NCBI GenBank assembly: GCA_965217205.1
Contig: OZ244254.1
Span: 1,426,001 to 1,490,000 of the forward strand
Reading direction: 5' to 3'
Source: Maricaulis sp947259345
GTDB lineage: Bacteria > Pseudomonadota > Alphaproteobacteria > Caulobacterales > Maricaulaceae
Length of the DNA stretch: 64,000 nt
Below the pieces are notes generated by a model. It did no database searches and was not told the origin of the DNA. It worked only from the letters and a program-made list of their open reading frames with translations. Positions 8,355 through 19,326 of the stretch are shown here, in pieces (position 1 is the first letter of the stretch; each line of letters starts with the position of its first letter). Both the position numbers and the translations under genes were made by a program.

Positions 8355-10667
8355 TCAGACCTCTTCCTTCTTGTCCTTTTTCTTCGCATTGCGCGGCAGA
8401 AGCCGATCGCCGGGCGTGATGTGGAAGTCGAGGCGATCACTGTCCGCTTCGTCCACATCGACCTTGACCAGGCCACCCTTCTTGAGCTCACCAAACAGGA
8501 TCTGGTCAGCCAGCGGCTTCTTGATGTGCTCCTGGATAACGCGGGCCAGCGGACGGGCGCCGAAGCGGCTGTCATAGCCACGCTCGGCCAACCACGCGGT
8601 CGCATCGGGCGTCAGTTCGAAGGTCACGCCGCGATCGATGAGCTGGGCTTCCAGCTGCAGCACGAATTTCTCGACCACCCGGCCGATGGAATCCGGCGAC
8701 AGCGGCGCGAAGGGAATGACCGCATCCAGACGGTTGCGGAATTCCGGGGTGAAGAGGCGTTCGACCGCCTTGTCCGCCTCGTCCGTTTTCTTGCCGCGAC
8801 CAAAGCCGATCGATTCCTTTTGCGCGTCGGAGGCGCCCGCATTGGTCGTCATCACCAGGATGACATTGCGGAAATCGACCTTCTTGCCATTGGTGTCGGT
8901 CAGCGTGCCATTGTCCATCACCTGCAGGAGGATGTTGAACAGGTCCGGATGCGCCTTCTCGATCTCGTCGAGCAGCAGCACAGAGTGCGGATGCTGGTCG
9001 ACGCCATCGGTCAGCAACCCACCCTGGTCGAACCCGACATAGCCCGGAGGCGCGCCGATCAGACGGGAGACCGCGTGACGCTCCATGTATTCCGACATGT
9101 CGAAACGCTGCAGCTCGATGCCCATCGTATCGGCCAGCTGCTTGGTCACCTCGGTCTTGCCGACGCCGGTGGGGCCGGAGAAGAGATAGCAGCCGATCGG
9201 CTTGTTCGGCTCGCGCAGGCCGGCTCGCGACAGTTTGATGGCCGTAGCCAGCTGGTCGATCGCGTCGTCCTGCCCGAAGACGGTGTGCTTCAGATCGGTC
9301 TCGAGATTCTTGAGTGATTGCTCATCATCCTTGGAAACAGTCTTCGGCGGGATGCGGGCCATGGTGGCGACAACACCCTCGACTTCTTTCACGCCAATCG
9401 TCTTCTTGCGCTTGGACACCGGCTGGAGACGCATTTGCGCCCCGGCCTCGTCGATCACATCGATCGCCTTGTCGGGCAGTTTGCGGTCGCCCATGTAGCG
9501 CGATGACAGCTCGACCGCCGACTTCAGTGCATCATTGGTGAAGCGCACATCGTGGAAGTCCTCGAAATAGGTCTTGAGGCCTTGCAGGATCTTGATGGCG
9601 TCCGGCACGGACGGCTCGGCGACATCGATCTTCTGAAAGCGACGAACCAGGGCCCGGTCCTTCTCGAAATGCTGACGGTATTCCTTGTAGGTTGTCGATC
9701 CCATACAGCGAAGACTGCCCGATTGCAGGGCCGGCTTCAGCAGGTTGGACGCGTCCATCGCGCCACCCGACGTCGCGCCGGCACCGATCACGGTGTGGAT
9801 CTCGTCGATGAAGAGGACGGCATTGTCCTTGTCCTCAAGCTCCTTGACGACCTGTTTCACGCGCTCCTCAAAATCACCGCGATAGCGGGTTCCGGCGAGC
9901 AATGAGCCCATGTCGAGCGAGTAGATGGTCGCCCCGGCCAACACGTCGGGAACCTGGTCCTCAATGATCTTGCGGGCAATGCCTTCGGCGATGGCCGTCT
10001 TGCCAACGCCCGGATCGCCAACCAGCAGCGGATTGTTCTTGCGGCGACGGCACAATACCTGGACGCAGCGTTCAACTTCCGCATCGCGGCCGATCAGCGG
10101 GTCGACCTCACCCTTCCGCGCCTTCTCGTTGAGGTTGACGGTATAGGCTGTCAGAGCATCGCCATCCTTTTGCGGCTCTTCAGCCTGCTCGGTGCCCCGC
10201 ACGGCGCGTTCTTCGGTCGCGCCCGGCTTGCGGCCAATCCCGTGCGAGATGAAATTCACCGCGTCGTAGCGGGTCATGTCGCGCTCGGCGAGAAAATAGG
10301 CTGCGTGGCTTTCACGCTCGGCGAACAGAGCCACCAAAACATTGGCTCCCGTGACTTCCTCACGCCCCGCATTCTGAACGTGGATCACGGCACGCTGGAT
10401 GACGCGCTGGAAACCAGCCGTTGGCTTGGCGTCCTCCTCGTCATCAACGACGAGCTCGGTCAATTCATTGTCGACATATTCGGTAAGGGTCGCTCGCAAT
10501 TCGTCGAGGTCGACGTCGCAGGCTTTCATCACCGCCGCGCCGTCCTGATCATCCACAAGAGCAAGAAGGAGATGCTCCAGGGTGGCAAATTCATGCCCAC
10601 GCTCATTGGCGTAGCCCAGAGCGCGGTGCAGGCTGTCTTCGAGATCTGAAGAGAATGAGGGCACCAC
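8355..10667 (-). CDS. clpA: ATP-dependent Clp protease ATP-binding subunit ClpA
   Basis: A 770-residue AAA+ unfoldase that feeds substrates to ClpP. It has a double Clp N-domain (1-145, the ClpS docking surface), Walker A GDPGVGKT at 217-224 with LFIDEIH as Walker B, a second Walker A GPTGVGKT at 498-505 with LLLDEIEKAH, and the IGF loop for ClpP docking at 620-622. The C-terminal 25 residues are very basic (KKKDKKEE). The coding region opens with two tandem GTG codons (10667 and 10664). AAGGAA lies just upstream inside the end of clpS, and the gap to the clpS stop is 1 base, so translation is probably coupled. Confidence 0.98.
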   Translation of the reverse strand: MVPSFSSDLEDSLHRALGYANERGHEFATLEHLLLALVDDQDGAAVMKACDVDLDELRATLTEYVDNELTELVVDDEEDAKPTAGFQRVIQRAVIHVQNAGREEVTGANVLVALFAERESHAAYFLAERDMTRYDAVNFISHGIGRKPGATEERAVRGTEQAEEPQKDGDALTAYTVNLNEKARKGEVDPLIGRDAEVERCVQVLCRRRKNNPLLVGDPGVGKTAIAEGIARKIIEDQVPDVLAGATIYSLDMGSLLAGTRYRGDFEERVKQVVKELEDKDNAVLFIDEIHTVIGAGATSGGAMDASNLLKPALQSGSLRCMGSTTYKEYRQHFEKDRALVRRFQKIDVAEPSVPDAIKILQGLKTYFEDFHDVRFTNDALKSAVELSSRYMGDRKLPDKAIDVIDEAGAQMRLQPVSKRKKTIGVKEVEGVVATMARIPPKTVSKDDEQSLKNLETDLKHTVFGQDDAIDQLATAIKLSRAGLREPNKPIGCYLFSGPTGVGKTEVTKQLADTMGIELQRFDMSEYMERHAVSRLIGAPPGYVGFDQGGLLTDGVDQHPHSVLLLDEIEKAHPDLFNILLQVMDNGTLTDTNGKKVDFRNVILVMTTNAGASDAQKESIGFGRGKKTDEADKAVERLFTPEFRNRLDAVIPFAPLSPDSIGRVVEKFVLQLEAQLIDRGVTFELTPDATAWLAERGYDSRFGARPLARVIQEHIKKPLADQILFGELKKGGLVKVDVDEADSDRLDFHITPGDRLLPRNAKKKDKKEEV

Positions 10668-10668
10668 T

Positions 10669-10998
10669 CTATTCCTTTTCCATTGTGCACTGCAGCGGGT
10701 GTTGGGCCCGCCGTGCGGCGTCCATGACCTGGGCTACCTTTGTTTCGGCAACCTCATACGTATACACGCCACACATCCCGACACCGTTCTGATGTACATG
10801 CAGCATGATTCTCGCTGCATCCTCGGGAGACTTTCGGAAAATTCGGACGAGAATCTCGACCACAAATTCCATCGGCGTGTAGTCATCATTGAGTAGCAAA
10901 ACACGGTAAAGCGAAGGTTTCTTTGTTGCCGGACGGGTCTTTGTCGCGAGGCCAGTTTCCTCTTCTACGCCCGTATCATCATGTTTTCGTTCGGTCAT
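10669..10998 (-). CDS. clpS: ClpS, N-degron adaptor of ClpAP
   Basis: A 109-residue adaptor with the ClpS core from about residue 27: LLLNDDYTPMEFVVEIL (35-51) includes the NDDYTPMEFV signature that forms the pocket for N-terminal Leu, Phe, Trp or Tyr. HVHQNGVGMCGVYTYEVAETK (67-87) carries further ligand residues. The acidic and polar N-terminal 25 residues are the flexible part used in ClpA engagement. It is immediately upstream of clpA. The tagging enzyme Aat is encoded about 20 kb away at 31599-32249. Confidence 0.97.
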   Translation of the reverse strand: MTERKHDDTGVEEETGLATKTRPATKKPSLYRVLLLNDDYTPMEFVVEILVRIFRKSPEDAARIMLHVHQNGVGMCGVYTYEVAETKVAQVMDAARRAQHPLQCTMEKE

Positions 10999-11308
10999 AT
11001 TTTAAACGTGCTCGAATATTACTTCGCTACTCATCGGGACAGATAGGAATCCGCACCGGACTTGGAAAGGGACGGGCCACAGCACCGACCGAACACAAGA
11101 ATAACACGCCCGGAAAATTCTTGCTTCCCGTTTCACCGCGATGGGCCTAAAAAGGCGCACCCTGTCTTCGGATGGGGCCGCCGAAACGGCTCCGTATCAA
11201 TCACGGGCCCGGTCGGGGAGGACACCAGCGTTTCGCATGCAGCCGGAAAACCGGCGCCGGAATGCAAACGGCCACAAGGCCACCCCGCCTCAACGAGGCG
11301 AAGCCGAC
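10999..11308. other. Non-coding stretch between clpS and phasin terminator
   Basis: No credible gene. It should hold the clpS promoter (AT-rich around 10998-11030). A 19-base sequence at 11204-11222, CGGGCCCGGTCGGGGAGGA, recurs with one mismatch at 11335-11353 beside the phasin terminator. Short open frames here have no ribosome site and no protein-like composition. Confidence 0.5.
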
Positions 11309-11341
11309 AAAAAAAGGGCCCGGTGACAGATCACCGGGCCC
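11309..11341 (-). terminator. Rho-independent terminator of the phasin gene
   Basis: GGGCCCGGTGA (11316-11326) pairs perfectly with TCACCGGGCCC (11331-11341) around a 4-base loop. The seven A bases at 11309-11315 read as a T-run on the minus strand, downstream of the phasin stop at 11385. Confidence 0.92.
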
Positions 11342-11384
11342 AGTCGGGGAGGAAAATTCTGAATTCCTGTCAGATCACACGGGC

Positions 11385-12077
11385 TCAGCGCTGAGCTTGT
11401 GCGAGCTCCATGGCGGCCGCGACGCGATCGTTGAGCGGTTTCACCGAATTCTTGACCAGGTCGGAGAAGAGTTCCGAATTCTTGTTGACCTCAGCGAGAT
11501 AGTTTTCCATCGCCGATTTGGTGAACTCGGACTGGATCTCGAAGATCTCCTGAACCGATTTCGCGGTCGCGAACTTCTTGGTCGCGGCGACGCTGTCTTC
11601 CATGGCCGACTTGGCGTAGGTGACGGCGTTGGCGTTGGCGGTCTCGAAACCCTTGCCGGCCAGGGTCGCGGAGGCGATCATGGCTTCGACGGTTTCTTTC
11701 TGGAAATTGCTGGCCTCGGTAACCGATTTCAGCGTCTTCTCGAAACCTTCCTTGAGCGCTTCATTGCTCGCGGCGGTCATGCTCTCAATGGTATCATTCA
11801 TGGCAAAGCTCTTTGCGGTGCGGGCAGCAGGTTTGGCTTTCGGGGCCGGCTTCGCTGCCTTGGGGGCGGGTTTGGACGGTGCGGCTTTCGCTTTGGCCGT
11901 CGACTTCTTGGGCGTGGCCTTCTTGGCCTTCGTCGTAGCTTTCGACTTGGCCGGGCCGGACTTGGCAGGCGCCTTCACCGGCGCCGATGTCGGCGACACA
12001 ATTCGCGGTGCGCTCGGGGCGGTCGCTTTGGCAGCGGCCGCTTTCGGTTCGGTGGAGGTTTTGTCGACGTCGCTCAT
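11385..12077 (-). CDS. Phasin family protein with Lys/Ala/Pro-rich N-terminal tail
   Basis: A 230-residue protein. Residues about 95-228 are amphipathic helices of the phasin type (PHA granule-surface proteins), with the repeated F-x-x-x pattern, e.g. NFQKETVEAMIASATLAGKGFE. Residues 10-92 are a low-complexity Ala/Lys/Pro stretch like a histone H1 tail; such extensions occur in phasins that bind DNA, like PhaM or PhaF, though DNA binding here is inference. The start was set at MSDVDKTS, after a promoter and a PhaR-like operator upstream. It is monocistronic, with a strong terminator. Confidence 0.88.
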   Translation of the reverse strand: MSDVDKTSTEPKAAAAKATAPSAPRIVSPTSAPVKAPAKSGPAKSKATTKAKKATPKKSTAKAKAAPSKPAPKAAKPAPKAKPAARTAKSFAMNDTIESMTAASNEALKEGFEKTLKSVTEASNFQKETVEAMIASATLAGKGFETANANAVTYAKSAMEDSVAATKKFATAKSVQEIFEIQSEFTKSAMENYLAEVNKNSELFSDLVKNSVKPLNDRVAAAMELAQAQR

Positions 12078-12133
12078 AACAGGGCACTGTCCGGTTGCTA
12101 AACTTGCTGCAAATGCTCTTCGCAGTCGCAATA

Positions 12134-12161
12134 TAGATACCACAGATACCCTCGGGGTCAA
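12134..12161 (-). promoter_or_regulatory. Candidate sigma-70 promoter of the phasin gene
   Basis: On the minus strand TTGACC (12161-12156) and TATCTA (12139-12134) are 16 bases apart and lie 57 bases upstream of the phasin start. The PhaR-like palindrome lies just upstream of the -35 element. Confidence 0.55.
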
Positions 12162-12169
12162 GGGAATTA

Positions 12170-12184
12170 TTGTGCACTGCACAA
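12170..12184. promoter_or_regulatory. PhaR-like operator upstream of the phasin gene
   Basis: TTGTGCACTGCACAA is a perfect 15-base palindrome with 7-base arms around a central C. TGC/GCA-containing palindromes upstream of phasin genes are the recognised type of PhaR repressor target in alphaproteobacteria. A second smaller palindrome, TTGCTGCAA, lies at about 12108-12116 downstream of the promoter. PhaR itself is not in this window. Confidence 0.6.
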
Positions 12185-12225
12185 AATATAAATGACGACG
12201 CCGCCGAGGCCTTAACCTGCTGGCA

Positions 12226-13545
12226 ATGAGCGACCGGCAGGCTGCCTTCATGATCAAGACAGCCTGCCTCGTTCTCCTCTCCCTCGGTTTCGCGCTCAGC
12301 GGGGTCAGTGCGCCTGCCCAGGCGAACAATTCGCGCTATGCCGCCTTTGTGGTGGAGGAGAATACCGGCGTGGTCCTTCATTCGCGTCGATCAGAAGCCG
12401 AGCGCTATCCGGCTTCACTGACCAAGATGATGACCCTTTACATGCTGTTTGAAGCCATCGAGACCGGCGAAATCGGCCTCCACGACCAGATTCGGGTTTC
12501 AGCCAATGCAGCCAATGCCAGCCCGTCGCGTCTCGGGCTGAGAGCCGGCCAGACCATCTCGGCCGAGAATGCAATCCGCGCCCTCGTTGTGAAAAGCGCC
12601 AATGATGTCGCGGTTGCGGTTGGCGAGCGACTCGGTGGTGGTGAGGCCCGCTTCGGTGAGCTGATGACAACGCGCGCCAGCGAGCTCGGCCTGACCGACA
12701 CGACCTTCCGCAACGCTTCCGGCCTGCCCAATTCACGCCAGACCACAACGGCCCGCGACATGGCACGCCTGGCCGTCGCCCTGCATCGCGACTATCCGGA
12801 CTATTTCGACTATTTCAACGAAGAGAGCTTCACCTGGAATGGTCGGACCTATCGCAATCACAATACCCTCGTCGGGCGCGTGCGGGGTGTGGACGGCCTC
12901 AAGACCGGATATATCCGCGCTTCGGGTTTCAATGTCGTCGTTTCGGCCGAGCGTGGCGATCACCGCCTGATCACCGTCATCATGGGCGGTCCCACAGCCG
13001 CAGCCCGCGACGCCCATGCCGAGGAACTCATCGAGGCGGCCTTTGCGACGCTCGAGCAGCGCCAGGACACGCGCCTGTTTGCCGCCCTCTCCTCGCCACG
13101 CATCAACCCGGTCCGGCAGCAGGACCTGATTGCCCGCGATGTCGCCGCCCTGCATCTCGACGAGCCAACGGAAATGGGCTCCGCCAATCAACCGCCCGCG
13201 GTGCAGGTCGTTCTGGCCGACGAAGACGAGATGCACACCGAACCCCTGCCGTCGGCGACGGCTCCGCCGGCAAGGCAGTCAGAACCAAGCCTCATTCGCG
13301 GTGCCTGGTCTGTGCAGGTCGGCGCTTACAACAGCTCGAGCGCGGCCCATGACCGGCTTGCCGAAGTGGCGATCTTTTCCGGCGTTCTGGACACGGCCCA
13401 GCCAGCTGCGCGCGCTGTCGATATTAGCGGTGACCGCCTCTGGCGCGCGCGTTTCGAGGCGCTGACCGAGGATGAGGCACGACTCGCCTGCCGTGACCTG
13501 TCTGCCCGGGACCATCCCTGCTTCGCGGTGGCTCCGGGACGCTGA
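12226..13545 (+). CDS. D-alanyl-D-alanine carboxypeptidase with SPOR domain
   Basis: A 439-residue penicillin-binding protein of the PBP5/DacF type that trims the terminal D-Ala of peptidoglycan stem peptides. It has a signal peptide ending AQA near residue 33, S64-L-T-K67 (nucleophile), S124-A-N126 and K226-T-G228. A linker rich in Pro and Ala follows, then a SPOR domain at about 350-435 (GAWSVQVGAYNSSSAAHDRL) that binds denuded glycan at division sites. The first methionine (12226) lacks a good ribosome site; M9 (12250) is an alternative start. It is divergent from the phasin gene. Confidence 0.93.
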   Translation: MSDRQAAFMIKTACLVLLSLGFALSGVSAPAQANNSRYAAFVVEENTGVVLHSRRSEAERYPASLTKMMTLYMLFEAIETGEIGLHDQIRVSANAANASPSRLGLRAGQTISAENAIRALVVKSANDVAVAVGERLGGGEARFGELMTTRASELGLTDTTFRNASGLPNSRQTTTARDMARLAVALHRDYPDYFDYFNEESFTWNGRTYRNHNTLVGRVRGVDGLKTGYIRASGFNVVVSAERGDHRLITVIMGGPTAAARDAHAEELIEAAFATLEQRQDTRLFAALSSPRINPVRQQDLIARDVAALHLDEPTEMGSANQPPAVQVVLADEDEMHTEPLPSATAPPARQSEPSLIRGAWSVQVGAYNSSSAAHDRLAEVAIFSGVLDTAQPAARAVDISGDRLWRARFEALTEDEARLACRDLSARDHPCFAVAPGR

Positions 13546-13715
13546 TCGGCCCGGCGAAGCGCTCGCCATCTGCCCGAAATTCCTGCATGAAGCAGAGAGA
13601 GTGTGTGTCAGACTGGAATCCTCCGGTCGGTTGACACAACCTTTCGGCTCGAACACTTTCGCGCGCCTTGGCCGCTGCCCGGCGGTCCCTGCTACATGTC
13701 TGGAACCAAGCACCG

Positions 13716-16334
<2,619 letters not shown>

Positions 16335-16339
16335 CGCGC

Positions 16340-18607
16340 ATGGCCGGCAAGACAGAGTTTGACGCCGGCCTCACCCGCGAGGCGGTTGTCGAAGCCGTCA
16401 AGCTGGGCGGCGGCGAGTTCACCAAGCGCGAACTGGCGCGGGCGCTCGCCCTGAAAGGCACGGACGCCAAGCGCGCGCTCAAGGATGCCCTTGCAGCGCT
16501 GGTCGAAGACGGCACGATCACGCGCTCCAACAGCAAGACCTATCGCCTGCCGGGCGCCCTGCCGGCGGTCAGCGTTGTCGAGATCAGTGGCCGCGACAAT
16601 GACGGTGAACTGCTGGCCGAACCGGCGCGCCGCGATGGCGGTCCGATCCCGACCATCCGCCTCGCACCGGGCGAAGGTGCCGGCGGCAAGGGAACGCCGG
16701 CGATAGGCGTTGGCGACAAGGCGCTGGTCCGACTGGCCCTGCAAGATGATGGCAGTTACGAAGCCCGACTGATCAAGAAGCTCGGCCAGAGCGCCCACAA
16801 GCTGCTCTGTGTCCTGCGCAAGCCGCAGTCCGGGCCCTTCCGTTTGCAACCGGTCGACCGGCGTTCACGGCATGAGCTGGTTCCCGCCAAGGGCGAGGCC
16901 GAGAAGGCGAAGGATGGCGAGCTCGTCCTGTGCCAGATCGCCCGCGAACGCCGTCATGGCCTCAAGACCGCGGAGATCGTCGAAGTGATCGGCGATGTCT
17001 CGGCCCCCGGTGCCGGCAGCCTCATCGCGCTGTACTCACACGGCGTCCCCCAGGGCTTCTCGGAAGCTGAATTGCGCGAGGCCGAGACAGCGCCCGTGGC
17101 CAAGCAGGGGCAACGCGAGGATTTGCGCGCCCTGCCCCTGATCACGATCGACCCGGATGACGCCAAGGATCATGATGATGCGATATGGGCCCAGGCCGAT
17201 GACGATCCCAAGAATCCTGGCGGCTGGCAGGTCATTGTCGCGATTGCCGATGTCGCGGCCTATGTGAAATCCGATGGCGCGCTGGATCACGGCGCCTTCA
17301 AGCGCGGCAATTCGGTCTATCTACCCGACCGGGTCGTGCCGATGCTGCCGGAACGCCTGTCCAATGATCTGTGCTCGCTGCGCGAGAAGGAAGACCGGCC
17401 CTGCCTCGCTGTGCGCATGGTTTTCGACAAGGACGGCAATAAGCGCTCTCATCGCTTCCTGCGCGGCTGGATGCGCTCGGCCGCAAAACTCTCCTACACC
17501 CAGGCCCAGACCGCGATCGATGGTGGCGATGGTGGCCCCGCCAATGCGCTTCTGGACGCGGTCCTGACACCGCTCTGGGGTGCCTATTTCGCCTGCCGCG
17601 AAGCCCGCAACCGGCGTGAACCGCTGGAGATCGATGCGCCGGAACGCCGGGTCCGCGTCGGCGAGGATGGCAAGGTGATCGGCGTGGAAACCCGCCAGCG
17701 CTTCGATGCCCATAAGCTGGTCGAAGAATTCATGATCCAGGCCAATGTCTGCGCCGCAGAGAGCCTGGAACAGAAAAATGCGCCGCTCATTTATCGCGTC
17801 CACGAACCACCCTCCCGCGAAAAAATCGACACCTTGGCCGATTTCCTGCCAACGGTCGGTATGAAATGGGCGCGCGGCAATTCGGTCGAGACCGGGCGTT
17901 TCAACCAATTACTCAAACAGGCCGTGACGTCCGAGCATTACGCAACCATCAATGAGGTTGTTCTTCGCAGCCAGTCGCAGGCGGTCTATGACACCGATAA
18001 TCGAGGACATTTCGGGCTCAACCTGCGCCGCTACGGGCATTTCACCTCGCCGATCCGCCGTTATGCCGACCTCACCGTCCACCGGGCCCTGATCCGGGCA
18101 CTCAATCTGGGTGATGACGGACAGACCGATGCCGAGCGCAGCCGCCTGACGGTGATCGCGGAAGACATAACCCATGCCGAACGCCGCGCCATGGCCGCCG
18201 AGCGCGATGCGGTAGACCGCTTCATCGCCGCCTATCTGGCCGACAAGATCGGCGCCGAATTCCCTGGCCGGATCACCGGCGTGACCCGTTTTGGCTGTTT
18301 CATCCGCCTCGACGAAACCGGCGCGGACGGGCTGGTCCCGATCTCCCGGCTCGGCGAGGAACGCTTCGAGCATGATGAGAGCGCCCATGCCCTGATCGGC
18401 TTGCAGACCGGCTCACGCTATCGGCTGGGAATGCCGGTCATGGTCCGTATCGACGAGGCCCAACCGGTCACGGGCGGCTTGCTGCTCGACCTGCTGACCG
18501 AGCCGGAAAAGGGCGAAAAGCCCAAGGGTCGCCATCGCGGCCGGAGCGGCGGACCGCCCAATGGTCGCCGCTCGGGCAAGCCCTGGAAAAAGGGCCGCCG
18601 CCGGTGA
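16340..18607 (+). CDS. rnr: Ribonuclease R
   Basis: A 755-residue 3'-5' exoribonuclease of the RNase II/R family acting on structured RNA. It has an N-terminal winged-helix region (about 10-70), cold-shock/OB regions, and the RNB catalytic domain with the Asp cluster TIDPDDAKDHDD at 269-280 and the later HFTSPIRRYADLTVHR signature. An S1 domain lies at about 640-725 (FPGRITGVTRFGCFIRL), and the tail is Arg/Gly/Lys-rich as in RNase R. It is 5 bases after topA and overlaps the next gene by GTGA at 18604-18607. Confidence 0.97.
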   Translation: MAGKTEFDAGLTREAVVEAVKLGGGEFTKRELARALALKGTDAKRALKDALAALVEDGTITRSNSKTYRLPGALPAVSVVEISGRDNDGELLAEPARRDGGPIPTIRLAPGEGAGGKGTPAIGVGDKALVRLALQDDGSYEARLIKKLGQSAHKLLCVLRKPQSGPFRLQPVDRRSRHELVPAKGEAEKAKDGELVLCQIARERRHGLKTAEIVEVIGDVSAPGAGSLIALYSHGVPQGFSEAELREAETAPVAKQGQREDLRALPLITIDPDDAKDHDDAIWAQADDDPKNPGGWQVIVAIADVAAYVKSDGALDHGAFKRGNSVYLPDRVVPMLPERLSNDLCSLREKEDRPCLAVRMVFDKDGNKRSHRFLRGWMRSAAKLSYTQAQTAIDGGDGGPANALLDAVLTPLWGAYFACREARNRREPLEIDAPERRVRVGEDGKVIGVETRQRFDAHKLVEEFMIQANVCAAESLEQKNAPLIYRVHEPPSREKIDTLADFLPTVGMKWARGNSVETGRFNQLLKQAVTSEHYATINEVVLRSQSQAVYDTDNRGHFGLNLRRYGHFTSPIRRYADLTVHRALIRALNLGDDGQTDAERSRLTVIAEDITHAERRAMAAERDAVDRFIAAYLADKIGAEFPGRITGVTRFGCFIRLDETGADGLVPISRLGEERFEHDESAHALIGLQTGSRYRLGMPVMVRIDEAQPVTGGLLLDLLTEPEKGEKPKGRHRGRSGGPPNGRRSGKPWKKGRRR

Positions 18608-19284
18608 GTGACGAGCTTCATCGCAAGGACGTCAAACCGATACGGCCTCGTCTCGCCGCGTCACTCATACTTACCCGCCGCGAGGGTAACCGGGTCGATG
18701 TGCTGATGGGGCGGCGCTCGTCCAAGCATGTCTTCATGCCCAACAAATATGTGTTTCCCGGCGGCCGGGTGGACCGGGCTGACAGCACGGCGCCGCTGGC
18801 CCGTGATCTCGATGGCCGCGTTCTCGACCTGATGGCACGTGCGCTAGATCCGCGTCGCGCCCGGGCAGCGGCCGCAGCGGCGATCCGCGAAACCGCCGAG
18901 GAAACCGGCCTGCTGATCGCCCGTGAAGCCCCGGTGCGCAGCCGTCACGCCAATTGGTCGCCCTTCCGGCAGGCCGGAGCGGCGCCCGACCTGGCCTCGC
19001 TCAAGCTCATCACGCGGGCCATCACCCCACCGGGTCGCACGCGCCGCTTCGACACCTGGTTCTTTACCACCGATGCCTCGGCACTGCTCGATGACCGCGC
19101 GCCCCAGCCGAGCAGCGAGCTGGAGGATGTGCAATGGGTGCCGCTGGCCGAATCCCGCGATCTCGACCTTCCCATCGTCACCCATTTCGTATTGGATGAA
19201 TTGAAGCGCGTCCTGCCCCCGGCACCGGAACATCCGCGCTGCATGCGCGCCGTACGCGGCAAGATGATTGTGGAGCCGATGTAG
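18604..19284 (+). CDS. NUDIX hydrolase
   Basis: A 226-residue protein starting with GTG inside the end of rnr. The Nudix box is split by an insertion: PGGRVDRADS near residues 52-60, then AAIRETAEETGLLI at about 91-104, which contains the REx2EE metal-binding core. This resembles the longer Nudix proteins of the NUDT19/acyl-CoA type rather than MutT, but the substrate cannot be assigned. The gene follows topA-rnr in a tight run, so it belongs to the same transcript. Confidence 0.87.
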   Translation: MSDELHRKDVKPIRPRLAASLILTRREGNRVDVLMGRRSSKHVFMPNKYVFPGGRVDRADSTAPLARDLDGRVLDLMARALDPRRARAAAAAAIRETAEETGLLIAREAPVRSRHANWSPFRQAGAAPDLASLKLITRAITPPGRTRRFDTWFFTTDASALLDDRAPQPSSELEDVQWVPLAESRDLDLPIVTHFVLDELKRVLPPAPEHPRCMRAVRGKMIVEPM

Positions 19285-19326
19285 GCGAGGAAGACGACTG
19301 CGGCCATCCTCGCTATAGCTCAGCCC

